Positions 7,566 to 15,436 of a stretch of DNA of 31,333 bases are shown here, piece after piece. Each line of letters opens with the position of its first letter. Positions within the stretch are counted from its first letter, which is position 1. The stretch comes from a virus: the IMG/VR virus record IMGVR_UViG_3300047455_000196, positions 1-31,333 of that record; one strand, given 5' to 3'. The notes under the pieces were generated by a model that was not told the origin of the DNA, did not search any database, and saw only the letters and a program-made list of their open reading frames with translations. The position numbers and the translations under genes are program-made.

Positions 7566-7594
7566 TTGACAAAGACTAAATACTTTGCTATATT
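7566..7594 (+). promoter_or_regulatory. Sigma70 promoter, TTGACA-N17-TATATT
   Basis: A perfect -35 box (7566-7571), 17-nt spacer and TATATT (7589-7594). It drives the gene at 7636. The leader contains ACACACATACACAGGAGA (7611-7628), also found at 7416-7433. Confidence 0.7.
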
Positions 7595-7635
7595 AATAAA
7601 TGTAGCAACTACACACATACACAGGAGAAAAAATT

Positions 7636-7947
7636 ATGTCAAAAGTAGAAACAACATACGGCGAAACTATCTTGAAGCAGACGCAAGAGATTGCAGACAT
7701 GTTCAAGCAAGCAATGCCAAAAGTCACAACAAATAAAAACGGATATGAAATTCGTACCAAAGTATTAGAAATGGCTCAGAACCAAGCGTGGCAGGATTAT
7801 CATGCCAAATTTGCTGGTTATGAATTAGCTGTTACTAAAGAGGACGGGGAAGTTGTTACCAAGGTAGAAATGCCTGTGGTGCCTGGAGCAGAAGCAGTAC
7901 TAGACGCTGCTAACAAGTTCTATGCGTTCGTAAATGGTAATAAATAA
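7636..7947 (+). CDS. Phage protein, function unknown
   Basis: 103 aa, starting MSKVETTYGETI, mostly charged and helical, without signal peptide or membrane span. It has a strong sigma70 promoter and AGGAG ribosome-binding site, and ends at a strong hairpin terminator, so it is a well-defined single-gene unit likely to be expressed early. No family recognised. Confidence 0.72.
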   Translation: MSKVETTYGETILKQTQEIADMFKQAMPKVTTNKNGYEIRTKVLEMAQNQAWQDYHAKFAGYELAVTKEDGEVVTKVEMPVVPGAEAVLDAANKFYAFVNGNK

Positions 7948-8009
7948 ATTATTAATAGTAAATTAGTATAATCAGGGCATAGCCCTTTGTAATAAATTAT
8001 AGTAAAAGC

Positions 8010-8042
8010 AAGCCCGGGCATTAGAAATAATGTTCCGGGCTT
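8010..8042. terminator. Terminator hairpin between converging genes
   Basis: AAGCCCGG (8010-8017) pairs with CCGGGCTT (8035-8042), and CATTA pairs with TAATG around a GAAA tetraloop (8019-8032). It sits between the plus-strand gene ending at 7947 and the minus-strand gene ending at 8049. T-rich runs lie on both sides (AATCTTTT rightward, GCTTTTACT leftward), so it probably works in both directions. Confidence 0.8.
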
Positions 8043-8048
8043 AATCTT

Positions 8049-8810
8049 TTAAGGACTGTAATTATTAAGTTGGGTTTGACGGTCTTTCTCGTGTAGGATG
8101 CCTTCTCCAAACACACCAACAAACTGTGTGCCCGATGATCCTTTTAGTTGAAACTCAATGTCCGTACATTCATCATACACAAACGGTAACTGTCTGTCAA
8201 TGATCATCTGCTCTAAGAACTCTGTTTGAGCAACACGAAGTATCACTCCTGTCTTGAGTCTTGCCACGTTGCGGAAACCCAGTGTTCTGTTGTTGAGCGA
8301 GGCTGAAGCACAGAACGCTGATATACGTAGCAGAGCAAACTGATAGCCTCTGGGCACGGTGTAGATACTTGCTTGACTTTTGCCTGTGCCTGCGTCTATA
8401 CGAGCATAGGTAGCGGTGTTGTCTGCGTTGGTTAGGTTGATGTTGTTGGTAGGTGATCCAAAGCCGCCATTGTTATTCCCTACAACAATCAAGTCATTTA
8501 TTCTTAGGTATTGGTTCTGTGTGGTCTGTGTAACAGGCGTTGCTGTGAGTGTGATGGTTTCCTGTATCTCATCGTAGTTTGCATCAAGCCCTTTGATAAG
8601 AACAGTGTAGTCTGCATCTGCTGTATCCCATCGCAGGGTCATTGTGATTGCTGCTGTAGGATAAGGATATTGTTCTGCCAGTTCCCAGGCTGGTGTAAAG
8701 GTAGCAGGGATAGCTGCATTGTATCCAAAGATGTTGCGGACACTGTTGCCTCCGCTTTTGCCTAGAGCAACGGCACTGTGCCAATCTATGTGCTTGTCAT
8801 TACTTGCCAT
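8049..8810 (-). CDS. Virion structural protein, function unknown
   Basis: 253 aa, starting MASNDKHIDWHSA. Rich in beta-prone Thr, Asn and Val stretches, with VPRGYQFALLRISAF near 152-166 and GVFGEGILHEKD near the C-terminus. It resembles virion proteins of marine myoviruses in composition. It is the last gene of a late operon that starts at the promoter at 10361. Tail or capsid-decoration role is inference. Confidence 0.72.
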   Translation of the reverse strand: MASNDKHIDWHSAVALGKSGGNSVRNIFGYNAAIPATFTPAWELAEQYPYPTAAITMTLRWDTADADYTVLIKGLDANYDEIQETITLTATPVTQTTQNQYLRINDLIVVGNNNGGFGSPTNNINLTNADNTATYARIDAGTGKSQASIYTVPRGYQFALLRISAFCASASLNNRTLGFRNVARLKTGVILRVAQTEFLEQMIIDRQLPFVYDECTDIEFQLKGSSGTQFVGVFGEGILHEKDRQTQLNNYSP

Positions 8811-8813
8811 CTA

Positions 8814-9587
8814 TTAGTGTCCGTTAGTCGCTGTGTTATAGAACAGTCTGCCTGTGAAGTCGCTAGTCTTAGCAATACTAGGTCCTTCGTAACTAAACAC
8901 TGCTGTACCAGGTCCTGTGTCATTACCGAACACTGCAAACACTTTGTAATACTCGCCGCTTACAAGATTGAATGTGCCACTACGTTCTGTAGCAGCGTGA
9001 CGTCCGCCGTTATCAACTGTAGCATTGTCTAGGTCAATGTTGTTAGCAATGTCTGCACCGTCACCCATGAACAAATAACTTGCATCGTCTGAGTTGATGT
9101 AGAATGTAAACTGTCCTGTTGCTGGTGCTAGGAAGTATCCGTATGCTGTATAACTTGTGCTTTCTGCTACAGTGCCTAGTCTGCTGATGCTTGTCTTAGC
9201 ACTTTGTGCTGTGATAGTTGCGCCGCCATTTACAATAGTTGTGGTGTAGGTAGGTTGATCGTCAAATGGCCCTGAGCCTAGCTGTCCAAAGTAATCGTTG
9301 TATGTTCTTTCATATACACCTGCGGCAAGTGTAAGACTACTTGCATCAACGGCACTAACAAATGAGCTCCAAGGACGGCCTACCAACAATCCGCCATCAT
9401 TAGGATTGTCAGTTACACTATTGTCTGCTTCGTATTGTGTAGGTAGTTCAAGTATTTCATAATCTGTAACAGCATAACGTCCTGGCTCTATAGCATTGCG
9501 AGCCGCACGATCTGCTTTTGCTTGTTCTAGTTTTGCAATCTGTCTTAGTTTTTTGTTTGCTAGTGTTGATATGCCGTTAGCTGCCAT
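8814..9587 (-). CDS. Virion protein with a PA14/GLEYA-like domain
   Basis: 257 aa. The N-terminus is a basic helix (ANKKLRQIAKLEQAKADR), like the attachment end of other phage tail proteins. At about 145-245 it reads like a PA14/GLEYA domain: YGYFLAPATGQFTFYINSDD, ASYLFMGDGA, then GTFNLVSGEYYKVFAVFGND and FSYEGPS. Such domains often bind carbohydrates, so a receptor-binding or fibre-tip role is plausible. Domain assignment is by pattern, not search. Confidence 0.75.
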   Translation of the reverse strand: MAANGISTLANKKLRQIAKLEQAKADRAARNAIEPGRYAVTDYEILELPTQYEADNSVTDNPNDGGLLVGRPWSSFVSAVDASSLTLAAGVYERTYNDYFGQLGSGPFDDQPTYTTTIVNGGATITAQSAKTSISRLGTVAESTSYTAYGYFLAPATGQFTFYINSDDASYLFMGDGADIANNIDLDNATVDNGGRHAATERSGTFNLVSGEYYKVFAVFGNDTGPGTAVFSYEGPSIAKTSDFTGRLFYNTATNGH

Positions 9588-9590
9588 TGT

Positions 9591-10067
9591 CTATTCCTTG
9601 GTTATTTCAAACTGTAAATTTTCGTGATCTGGGTAACTTACAACCACAGGTCCTTCTGGACACTCATAATCAATTCTTGCAAGTAATGTTGCCGTTCCTG
9701 TAGGAAGCATGTGTTGATGTTCTTCATCAATTGTAAATGTAAATCCAAACTTGTCAATTTTATCACTAGCAGGTCCTGAGAACTTAGTCAAGCCCGGACT
9801 TGCTGTATGCACCATATACTTGCTGTCCTTGACTTCAAGCGTAAAACCTTCAACACTACAATCATCTCTGTGTTTTTCACGAGCAACGATAACATCAAAT
9901 GTGCCGTCTCTTGGTCCGTCAGTTATTTCAAAGTGTTCTGGTGCCCAGGTAAGAATGTCCTTGCTTTCAAGTTTATCCCATAGAGTATAGCCGCCACCTA
10001 TAAGAGCGAAGGTAGCTGTAACTACTCCGATACCCTTTGTTATCATTTCTACATCAAACGAAATCAC
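9591..10067 (-). CDS. Membrane-anchored late protein, function unknown
   Basis: 158 aa. One probable transmembrane helix at about 10-28 (KGIGVVTATFALIGGGY), then a soluble beta-rich domain of about 120 residues with two Cys (in DDCSVEG and YECPEG) that could form a disulfide. The stop of the upstream gene is directly adjacent. The topology suggests a domain outside the inner membrane or a virion protein; I do not recognise it. Confidence 0.65.
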   Translation of the reverse strand: MISFDVEMITKGIGVVTATFALIGGGYTLWDKLESKDILTWAPEHFEITDGPRDGTFDVIVAREKHRDDCSVEGFTLEVKDSKYMVHTASPGLTKFSGPASDKIDKFGFTFTIDEEHQHMLPTGTATLLARIDYECPEGPVVVSYPDHENLQFEITKE

Positions 10068-10343
10068 TTAGTAACCCCTAGGATCTTTTATTCTAATATC
10101 TGCAGAGTGCTTAGGCCCATTGACTCCGCCGCCTGCAAGTGTTGTTACTGCATCTACATCTGCTACAATTTCATTTGGTGTATTAGAATATGGACCAGTA
10201 CTGTCACTGTTAAGCATTGCCATTATCTGTTTAAAACGTGACGCAATTGGCTCGCCATCTTCAGCTCCACTTGTTTCATCAGGAACTTCCTCTGATTTAT
10301 CAATTAAATCTAATACAGCTCTAATAATATCTTGTGCTCGCAT
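10068..10343 (-). CDS. Small virion-associated protein, function unknown
   Basis: 91 aa, starting MRAQDIIRAVLDLIDK, with an acidic linker (EEVPDETSGAEDGE), then SRFKQIMAML and a Gly-rich part. Proteins with this opening are recalled from marine T4-like phages but have no assigned function. AGGAG and a GATAAATA box (10361-10368) precede it; it is the first gene of the late operon running to 8049. Confidence 0.7.
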   Translation of the reverse strand: MRAQDIIRAVLDLIDKSEEVPDETSGAEDGEPIASRFKQIMAMLNSDSTGPYSNTPNEIVADVDAVTTLAGGGVNGPKHSADIRIKDPRGY

Positions 10344-10360
10344 TTGTATCTCCTATACTC

Positions 10361-10376
10361 TATTTATCGTTAAATA
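10361..10376. promoter_or_regulatory. Overlapping divergent late promoters
   Basis: TATTTATCGTTAAATA is a near-palindrome. Read leftward it gives GATAAATA for the structural operon (start 10343); read rightward it gives GTTAAATA, ending 5 nt before the ATG at 10382. One 16-bp site can therefore load late transcription both ways. Confidence 0.6.
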
Positions 10377-10381
10377 GCTAC

Positions 10382-11050
10382 ATGGATAAAGAAATTAAAG
10401 GTAATATAAAGCGATATAAGAAACAAGCGTTCTTTGGCGAGTTAAACCTTTCGCATGACAGAGTCATTGGTATGACTGAGCATGTGATGAATTTATTCTT
10501 AAATGCTCCACCTAATCATTTTATCGGAACATTTTTATATTTCTATCATGTTGCACCGGAGCAAGAAAATCCTATTACAATTAGTGCATGGGGCAACAGT
10601 ATTACTACACATCCCGGGCAAGGAAGATTACTAGGTAGTTACTTTAGAAAAGATAAAACAATTAAATCTCTGCTTATACCTTTGCATCAAACACAGGAAG
10701 AAATAGATATACTAGACAGTGTGTCGTTTAATATGTCTCCTGTTACTGAAAAGATATTTGAATACGATAACCAAAATCATCACGGGATAAGTACTGAAAA
10801 GTTTAAAAGGTATTTTCATCCAACAAGTGTACGGCTTGATTACGAAGCAGAAAAAGATAGTTTGGTAAAAACTTTACTAACTACGAATGGAACAATAGGG
10901 TGGACATTTCCTGATAGAGACTCAATTAGATTAGGTGACAAGCGTCCTAAGATTAATATACAATGCGAAGACGCAGAAGGGTTTTATCATAGTGTATTCT
11001 ACCTCGCGTTTAATCATTTTAATGAAAGTAAAAAGTTTAAAATATTATGA
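10382..11050 (+). CDS. Protein of unknown function, first gene of the hemA operon
   Basis: 222 aa from the ATG at 10382, starting [14 protein letters not shown]. It contains [20 protein letters not shown] (about residues 68-87), a THPG-x-x-R pattern found in several uncharacterised phage proteins. No ribosome-binding site; TAAATA lies 5 nt before the ATG, so it is predicted leaderless. The stop overlaps the hemA start by 4 nt, so they are coupled. The reading frame stays open upstream to 10334, but that would run through the promoter. Confidence 0.68.
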   Translation: MDKEIKGNIKRYKKQAFFGELNLSHDRVIGMTEHVMNLFLNAPPNHFIGTFLYFYHVAPEQENPITISAWGNSITTHPGQGRLLGSYFRKDKTIKSLLIPLHQTQEEIDILDSVSFNMSPVTEKIFEYDNQNHHGISTEKFKRYFHPTSVRLDYEAEKDSLVKTLLTTNGTIGWTFPDRDSIRLGDKRPKINIQCEDAEGFYHSVFYLAFNHFNESKKFKIL

Positions 11051-12243
11051 TAGATAATAAACCATTTCAAGATAAGTTAGAACAGCTTAAAGCGGAAGGC
11101 AAGTACCGTGTCTTCAATGATATATTGCGCGAGCGCGGAAAGTTTCCAAAGGCTATTTGGTACAGCAAGTATGCAATCAAAGAGATTGTAAATTGGTGTA
11201 GCAACGACTATCTTGGAATGGGACAACATAAAGTTGTCATAGATGCAATGCACACAGCATTGGATCAAACAGGTGCTGGTAGTGGTGGTACTCGCAATAT
11301 TGGAGGTACATCACACTATCACGTTGCGCTGGAAGGAGAATTAGCGTCTTTGCATAGCAAGGGAGGTGCGCTTCTTTACTCGTCAGCGTATGTTGCAAAT
11401 GAGTGGACACTGATTGCTCTAAAACAAATCATTCCCGACATTGTGTTTGTTAGTGATAGTGAAAATCACGCCTCTATGATTCAGGGGATAAGACACAGTG
11501 GTGCTGACAAGATCATATGGCGGCACAATGATATGAGTGATCTCGAGGATAAATTAAGAGAAGTAGCCCAAGTTGGCGGTACACCTTGTATCGTCTTTGA
11601 GTCTGTGTATAGCATGGACGGTGATGTCTCCCCTATCCAAGACATTTGCAACCTAGCGGAGAAGTATGGGGCAATAACGTATATCGATGAAGTTCATGCC
11701 GTAGGCTTATATGGGGAACAGGGAGCAGGCTATCTTGAAAAACTCGGCCTGCAAAATCGAGTAGATATTGTAAACGGAACGCTAGGTAAGGCCTTTGGAG
11801 TGCAGGGCGGATACATTGCAGCGGACAAGGATGTTGTCGATGCTATCCGCTCTGTTGCTTCAGGCTTTATTTTTACTACCAGCATGAGTCCTGTTACTTG
11901 TGCTGGTGCTCTTGCCAGTGTAAGATATCTTAGAGATCATAATGAACTTAGGATACAGCATCAAGAGCGTGCTAATACGCTATCGCTTATGTTACATGAG
12001 CGAGGCATGAAGATACACGAGAATGCCAGTACGCATATCGTGCCAGTAATGGTAGGGGATGCCTTTAGGTGTAAGGCAATGAGCGACACTCTACTAAATG
12101 AATATGGTATCTATATTCAACCTATTAACTACCCTACAGTCGCAGAGGGAACAGAGCGCCTACGCATTGCACCTACACCGTTTCATACAGATGCAATGAT
12201 GAATAATTTAGTAGACGCATTAGAGAGAGTATTTAATGATTAA
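11047..12243 (+). CDS. hemA: 5-aminolevulinate synthase
   Basis: 398 aa, full length. It makes 5-aminolevulinate from glycine and succinyl-CoA with pyridoxal phosphate, the first step of heme synthesis by the Shemin (C4) route. I read it as very similar to Rhodobacter Hem[13 protein letters not shown] at 50-61, GAGSGGTRN at 76-84 with Thr82 matching the succinyl-CoA-selecting Thr, YIDEVHAVG at 212-220 (Asp214, His217), and NGTLGKAFG at 243-251 with the cofactor lysine Lys248. All key residues are present, so it should be active. It overlaps the upstream gene by 4 nt and the DUF454 gene by 8 nt. It could boost heme supply late in infection. Confidence 0.95.
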   Translation: MIDNKPFQDKLEQLKAEGKYRVFNDILRERGKFPKAIWYSKYAIKEIVNWCSNDYLGMGQHKVVIDAMHTALDQTGAGSGGTRNIGGTSHYHVALEGELASLHSKGGALLYSSAYVANEWTLIALKQIIPDIVFVSDSENHASMIQGIRHSGADKIIWRHNDMSDLEDKLREVAQVGGTPCIVFESVYSMDGDVSPIQDICNLAEKYGAITYIDEVHAVGLYGEQGAGYLEKLGLQNRVDIVNGTLGKAFGVQGGYIAADKDVVDAIRSVASGFIFTTSMSPVTCAGALASVRYLRDHNELRIQHQERANTLSLMLHERGMKIHENASTHIVPVMVGDAFRCKAMSDTLLNEYGIYIQPINYPTVAEGTERLRIAPTPFHTDAMMNNLVDALERVFND

Positions 12244-12649
12244 AAAATATCTATACATGGCACTAGGCTTTTTCTGTGTGGGCATGGCCTACGTAGGATT
12301 TGTTGTACCAGGCATACCTTTCAGTATATTTCTAGTACTGGCAGCGTGGGCTTTTTCAAAAAGCTCAGAACGTATGCACAATTGGTTATACAATCATCCG
12401 TGGTTCGGCAGTTTCTTAACTAACTGGACCTACAAGAAAGTATTCCCTACCAAAGGCAAATATGCAATGGTAATTGTAATGGCAAGCTCACTTGCGTTCC
12501 TTTGGTTCACTACTGAGAATATCAAAGCTGCTGCATGGAGCGGAGGCTTTATGGCGCTGGTCGCCATCTGGGCTTGGCGTTACCCTGGCTCTGTTGAAGA
12601 ACAAGAGCGCAGGGTTAAGGCAGGTGAAAAGATTGCTTGGTTAAGATAA
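12236..12649 (+). CDS. DUF454 (YbaN-like) inner-membrane protein
   Basis: 137 aa, about four membrane helices. The family signature is visible: [20 protein letters not shown] (about 22-41) followed by [16 protein letters not shown]. Function of the family is unknown. It overlaps hemA by 8 nt, so it is translated from the same mRNA; a link to heme or iron is suggested only by this position. Its 3' end overlaps the HNH gene by 9 nt tail to tail. Confidence 0.85.
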   Translation: MIKKYLYMALGFFCVGMAYVGFVVPGIPFSIFLVLAAWAFSKSSERMHNWLYNHPWFGSFLTNWTYKKVFPTKGKYAMVIVMASSLAFLWFTTENIKAAAWSGGFMALVAIWAWRYPGSVEEQERRVKAGEKIAWLR

Positions 12650-13153
12650 CCAATTAGACCAACTAGGATGCCGTATTTCAAACTGTAACTGTTTACGCTT
12701 GTTAGCAAGTTCGTAGTAGTCAGGTTGGTACGGCTTTCCTTTTGGTTTGATGCGCTCGTCATTACCCTTTTTGCCATTGCATGGACGACATGCTGTAACA
12801 ATATTTTCCCAATTGGTCTTACCGCCCTTGCTTAAAGGAAGTACGTGATCCATTGTTAGTTGTGATTGTGGGAGGGTGTTAATACAGTATTGACAAGTGA
12901 ACATGTCGCGGAGGTATAGGTTATAACGAGAGAACCGTGGGTTCCGCTTCCGCCGATACATTTCTTTGAGCATGATTACTGCTGGTACACGAGTTTCCCA
13001 AGAAGACGAGCTAACGATCCAATCGTCATACCATTCAAGCACATGAACTTTATCTAGCCAGATGTAAGTAACTGCTTCCTTCCAATTAATGGTACTAGGA
13101 GGCAGTAGGCTAATAGGTTGTCCATCACTATTTAATACTAGCGTGTCGGCCAC
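12641..13153 (-). CDS. HNH endonuclease
   Basis: 170 aa with a GTG start supported by GAGGAG 8 nt upstream. CQYC around 89-92 and CRPC around 119-122 are a zinc-binding frame. MDHVLPLSKGGKTNWENIV is the HNH core with catalytic-type His in DHVLP and Asn in NWENI. The N-terminus (VLNSDGQPISLLPPSTINW) matches the standalone HNH family common in bacteria and phages. Two promoters precede it: a sigma70 type at 13211-13239 and a late TAAATA box at 13179-13184. Confidence 0.88.
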   Translation of the reverse strand: MADTLVLNSDGQPISLLPPSTINWKEAVTYIWLDKVHVLEWYDDWIVSSSSWETRVPAVIMLKEMYRRKRNPRFSRYNLYLRDMFTCQYCINTLPQSQLTMDHVLPLSKGGKTNWENIVTACRPCNGKKGNDERIKPKGKPYQPDYYELANKRKQLQFEIRHPSWSNWLS

Positions 13154-13178
13154 GGTATAGGCTCCTCTTTACTTCAAA

Positions 13179-13239
13179 TATTTAGTTCTGCAGATATAGC
13201 AGTAATTTACATTATAATGTTATAAAACTTATTTGTCAA
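13179..13239 (-). promoter_or_regulatory. Tandem sigma70 and late promoters before the HNH gene
   Basis: On the minus strand: TTGACA (13234-13239), 17 nt, TATAAT (13211-13216), both boxes perfect. A late-type ACTAAATA follows at 13179-13186. The gene could be expressed both early and late. Confidence 0.7.
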
Positions 13240-13242
13240 CCA

Positions 13243-13596
13243 TTAAAGTCTAGTACCTGATCTACTTTGAGCAGGTTGAAAGTCCTCACCGTTGACTAAC
13301 ATACACATCGTATCATCATCTGGAAACAGTATATTAATTGTATAACTAAGCGTAGAAGGATTGACGTTCATCATTAGTACTCCTATTGCTTGTTGTCCAT
13401 CTTTTAATGTAACAACAGCAGTTCCTAGTGCAAATGGAAGTTCACCCCATTCTTCTCTAAGTAAGGGAATGATCCTTTCTGCTGGCGCACAATCGTGGGC
13501 CAACAATAAGGTACTAATTTCGTATTCTTCTTGCTGTGCGATTGCTGGAGTAACGACTAGCGTCAGCCCCAACAGTAAACTGGCTAACATAGTCAT
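13243..13596 (-). CDS. Secreted or periplasmic small protein, function unknown
   Basis: 117 aa with a likely signal peptide (LASLLLGLTLVVTPAIA, cut near residue 20 before QQEEYE). The mature part of about 97 aa has two Cys that could pair (HDCAPAE, DTMCML). No family recognised. AGGAG precedes the ATG, with a TGTAAATA late box (13618-13625) about 20 nt further up. Confidence 0.7.
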   Translation of the reverse strand: MTMLASLLLGLTLVVTPAIAQQEEYEISTLLLAHDCAPAERIIPLLREEWGELPFALGTAVVTLKDGQQAIGVLMMNVNPSTLSYTINILFPDDDTMCMLVNGEDFQPAQSRSGTRL

Positions 13597-13612
13597 TATA
13601 TACTCCTGGTTG

Positions 13613-13774
13613 TTATCTATTTACATATTGTAAATAGTTTTCTGCAATGATTTGATTTATCTTTGCTTGTATATCGGTCCATTCAAATGAACCTTCGTAA
13701 TATTGCTCTTGTTGTTTTTTTAAAAGTAAGAGTTGATCATCTGTTGGCTTGAAATCTCTACTGCTTTCACCCAT
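13613..13774 (-). CDS. Small protein overlapping the end of the AlgH/YqgE gene
   Basis: 53 aa: starts MGESSRDFKPTDDQLL and continues through LKKQQEQYYEGSFEWTDIQA, ending LQYVNR. The start at 13774 has GGAG 7 nt upstream, inside the yqgE-like gene. Its first 55 nt (13720-13774) are read in a different frame from that gene. The composition looks like a real protein, and the gene fills what would otherwise be an empty gap. No family recognised. Its 3' end overlaps the late promoter of the gene at 13243-13596. Confidence 0.6.
   Translation of the reverse strand: MGESSRDFKPTDDQLLLLKKQQEQYYEGSFEWTDIQAKINQIIAENYLQYVNR
13618..13636. promoter_or_regulatory. Divergent late promoter boxes (TATTTAC...GTAAATA)
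   Basis: The leftward TGTAAATA box (13618-13625) serves the secreted-protein gene at 13596. A mirror-image TAAATA at 13631-13636 points right, but no gene begins there; it would give an antisense RNA to the 53-aa gene and the AlgH/YqgE gene. The right-hand box may be fortuitous. Confidence 0.45.
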
Positions 13775-14277
13775 TGGTCTTCTCCATCATAATTAAACAT
13801 TATACTTTCATTAGCATCACATGTTAACCAACTAGTTTCTGCTTTATAAGGACGCTTGCCTTTTAATTCTAAATCTAACTGTCCTGGTTGCCAGCCACAC
13901 ATACCAACAGCCATTCTCCAATTGTATGGTAGCTGACCAAACGACATTTTTTCTATCATAAAGTCATCGCATGATATCATTAATCCACGGCCTGCAATTG
14001 ATGAGCTAGTACTTTCAAAGTCATCTGTGTGCAACATAAAAACCATCTTTGTAGATAGCGGGCCGCCAAATCTCATTTTTTCAGTTGTATGGGGGAATAA
14101 GTCAATACCTTTACTTGCAACAAAATCGGTTACCATGTAGTCCGAAGGCTTGTTAATAATCATGCCTTGAGTACCAGTATCGTCATCATTAACAACATAA
14201 ATCACAGATTTATAAAACGGTGTTGATTTAGGAAGATTAGGATGTGCTACGAGTAGTTTACCAACTTTGTTGTCCAT
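13720..14277 (-). CDS. AlgH/YqgE (DUF179) family protein
   Basis: 185 aa, the normal length for the family. KVGKLLVAHPNLP (4-16), FYKSVIYVVNDDDTGTQGMI followed by INKPSD, and MRFGGPLSTKMVF are hallmark segments. The cellular role of YqgE/AlgH is still unclear. The start overlaps the stop of the hydrolase gene upstream by 1 nt. It lies in the same late operon as the peptidoglycan hydrolase (promoter at 15428). Confidence 0.85.
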   Translation of the reverse strand: MDNKVGKLLVAHPNLPKSTPFYKSVIYVVNDDDTGTQGMIINKPSDYMVTDFVASKGIDLFPHTTEKMRFGGPLSTKMVFMLHTDDFESTSSSIAGRGLMISCDDFMIEKMSFGQLPYNWRMAVGMCGWQPGQLDLELKGKRPYKAETSWLTCDANESIMFNYDGEDQWVKAVEISSQQMINSYF

Positions 14278-15173
14278 TATACTGTTCCAAATACTGTACC
14301 ACCTATTACTTCTGCGCCCGGCGAGCGTCTCATTGCATACATAAAGTTTATGTTTGTGCCAGCGCCATAGGCTCTAGGGTTGTTTGAAGTAAAGTTTAAC
14401 CATTCACGATTTGAACTAGATAAATGGTCAATTGCTGCTTGTGCAACACCTGCTACTGCTTGCGGTGAAGGATTACTAAACCATCTACTAGGTGATCTGT
14501 CTGCAGGTGTTCCTGTAACTGCCTGAAACTGATTTGTTTGTGTTAAGACTCCAGGGATTGTACCCGGATAGCTTCCGCTTCGAACTCTGTTAAGTATTAC
14601 TGCCATTACAGCCGCACGTTCCTCTTGATCAGGACTTGCTTCTGCAACTGTTGCTCTAACTAACATATTCCAATCTGCATCACTGATGCTACGTCCTAAA
14701 AATTCTTCTGCTGCTGCTTTAGCACGTTCGTTATCTACACCACCAAAGTTTAGTGCTTCAAGATCCTCTGGATTAAACCTAACGCTTGATCCGCCGCCTG
14801 CGCCTTCGTTACCTGTTGGTGTTGGATTTTCTACAGGCTCTCTAGTCTGCATTGCTTGTATTTCGCTATTGTCTATACTGCGGCCTTGATTTGTATTTTG
14901 TACGTTAAAGTCACGCATATAAGCTGCAACTGCTCTTGCTGTTCTAGGACCGTACTTACCGTCAACACCTGTATTACCTACATCGTAACCTAATTCTTCT
15001 AGTTTAGTTTGTAGTGCTTTTACTGCATCAACTTGTTCTGGCGGGTATGGAGGTCCTGCTTCTAAATTTTGTTGTCCATCAACAGGGCGATTAGGTTCTT
15101 GTCCTGCGGCATTTCCGTCGTCCGGTATTTCATCTAGTTTAGTTTCTACTATTTTAAAATCACTGTATCTCAT
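14277..15173 (-). CDS. Peptidoglycan-binding and SleB-type cell wall hydrolase with predicted capsid-targeting peptide
   Basis: 298 aa. The first ten residues, MRYSDFKIVE, end in I-x-E, the T4 prohead-protease cleavage pattern, and match the start of the protein at 1368-2516. Residues about 48-90 are a peptidoglycan-binding domain (VKALQTKLEELGYDVGNTGV, DGKYGPRTARAV). Residues about 168-297 are a SleB/Hydrolase_2 domain: VRATVAEASPDQEERAAVMA with candidate catalytic Glu178, then VILNRVRSG, NQFQAVTG and DRSPSRWFSN. It should cut host peptidoglycan; the leader peptide suggests packaging in the virion. Confidence 0.85.
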   Translation of the reverse strand: MRYSDFKIVETKLDEIPDDGNAAGQEPNRPVDGQQNLEAGPPYPPEQVDAVKALQTKLEELGYDVGNTGVDGKYGPRTARAVAAYMRDFNVQNTNQGRSIDNSEIQAMQTREPVENPTPTGNEGAGGGSSVRFNPEDLEALNFGGVDNERAKAAAEEFLGRSISDADWNMLVRATVAEASPDQEERAAVMAVILNRVRSGSYPGTIPGVLTQTNQFQAVTGTPADRSPSRWFSNPSPQAVAGVAQAAIDHLSSSNREWLNFTSNNPRAYGAGTNINFMYAMRRSPGAEVIGGTVFGTV

Positions 15174-15174
15174 A

Positions 15175-15423
15175 TTAACTCCAATCCGGAACCGGACCTC
15201 CGTACTTTTTACCTTTGATCTTTTTTCCGCCCATCTTGGTTCTACTTTTAGGACTTTTGCCTAACTTGTGACTCTTGTTGCCCTCGCGACGGCGATAGCC
15301 TTGACTCTTACAACTTGAAAGAGCACTAGCCCCTAGTGACTTGTTTGAACGACTACTTTTACACAGCTTTGCACTGGCTTTAGCTTCGTCTAATACTTCT
15401 TTATCTATATCTTCTATGCGCAT
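15175..15423 (-). CDS. Small basic Lys/Ser/Gly-rich protein, function unknown
   Basis: 82 aa. The N-terminal 15 residues are acidic (MRIEDIDKEVLDEAK); the rest is strongly basic (SHKLGKSPKSRTKMGGKKIK) with three Cys. Nucleic-acid binding or an internal virion role is possible. No ribosome-binding site; a perfect TATAAATA lies 4 nt before the ATG, making this the clearest leaderless late gene in the window. It heads the operon with the cell wall hydrolase and AlgH/YqgE. Confidence 0.7.
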   Translation of the reverse strand: MRIEDIDKEVLDEAKASAKLCKSSRSNKSLGASALSSCKSQGYRRREGNKSHKLGKSPKSRTKMGGKKIKGKKYGGPVPDWS

Positions 15424-15427
15424 AATG

Positions 15428-15435
15428 TATTTATA
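15428..15435 (-). promoter_or_regulatory. Perfect T4 late promoter box (TATAAATA), leaderless spacing
   Basis: On the minus strand TATAAATA is followed by CATT and the ATG at 15423. It probably drives four genes leftward (15423 to 13613). Confidence 0.75.
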
Positions 15436-15436
15436 C

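Noticed and set aside
13610-13725. A -1 ribosomal frameshift at the end of the AlgH/YqgE gene extending it by 34 residues.
   Set aside because: The run CTTTTAAAAAAAC is not a correctly phased slippery heptamer, YqgE is complete without it, and a separate start with a ribosome-binding site explains the frame.
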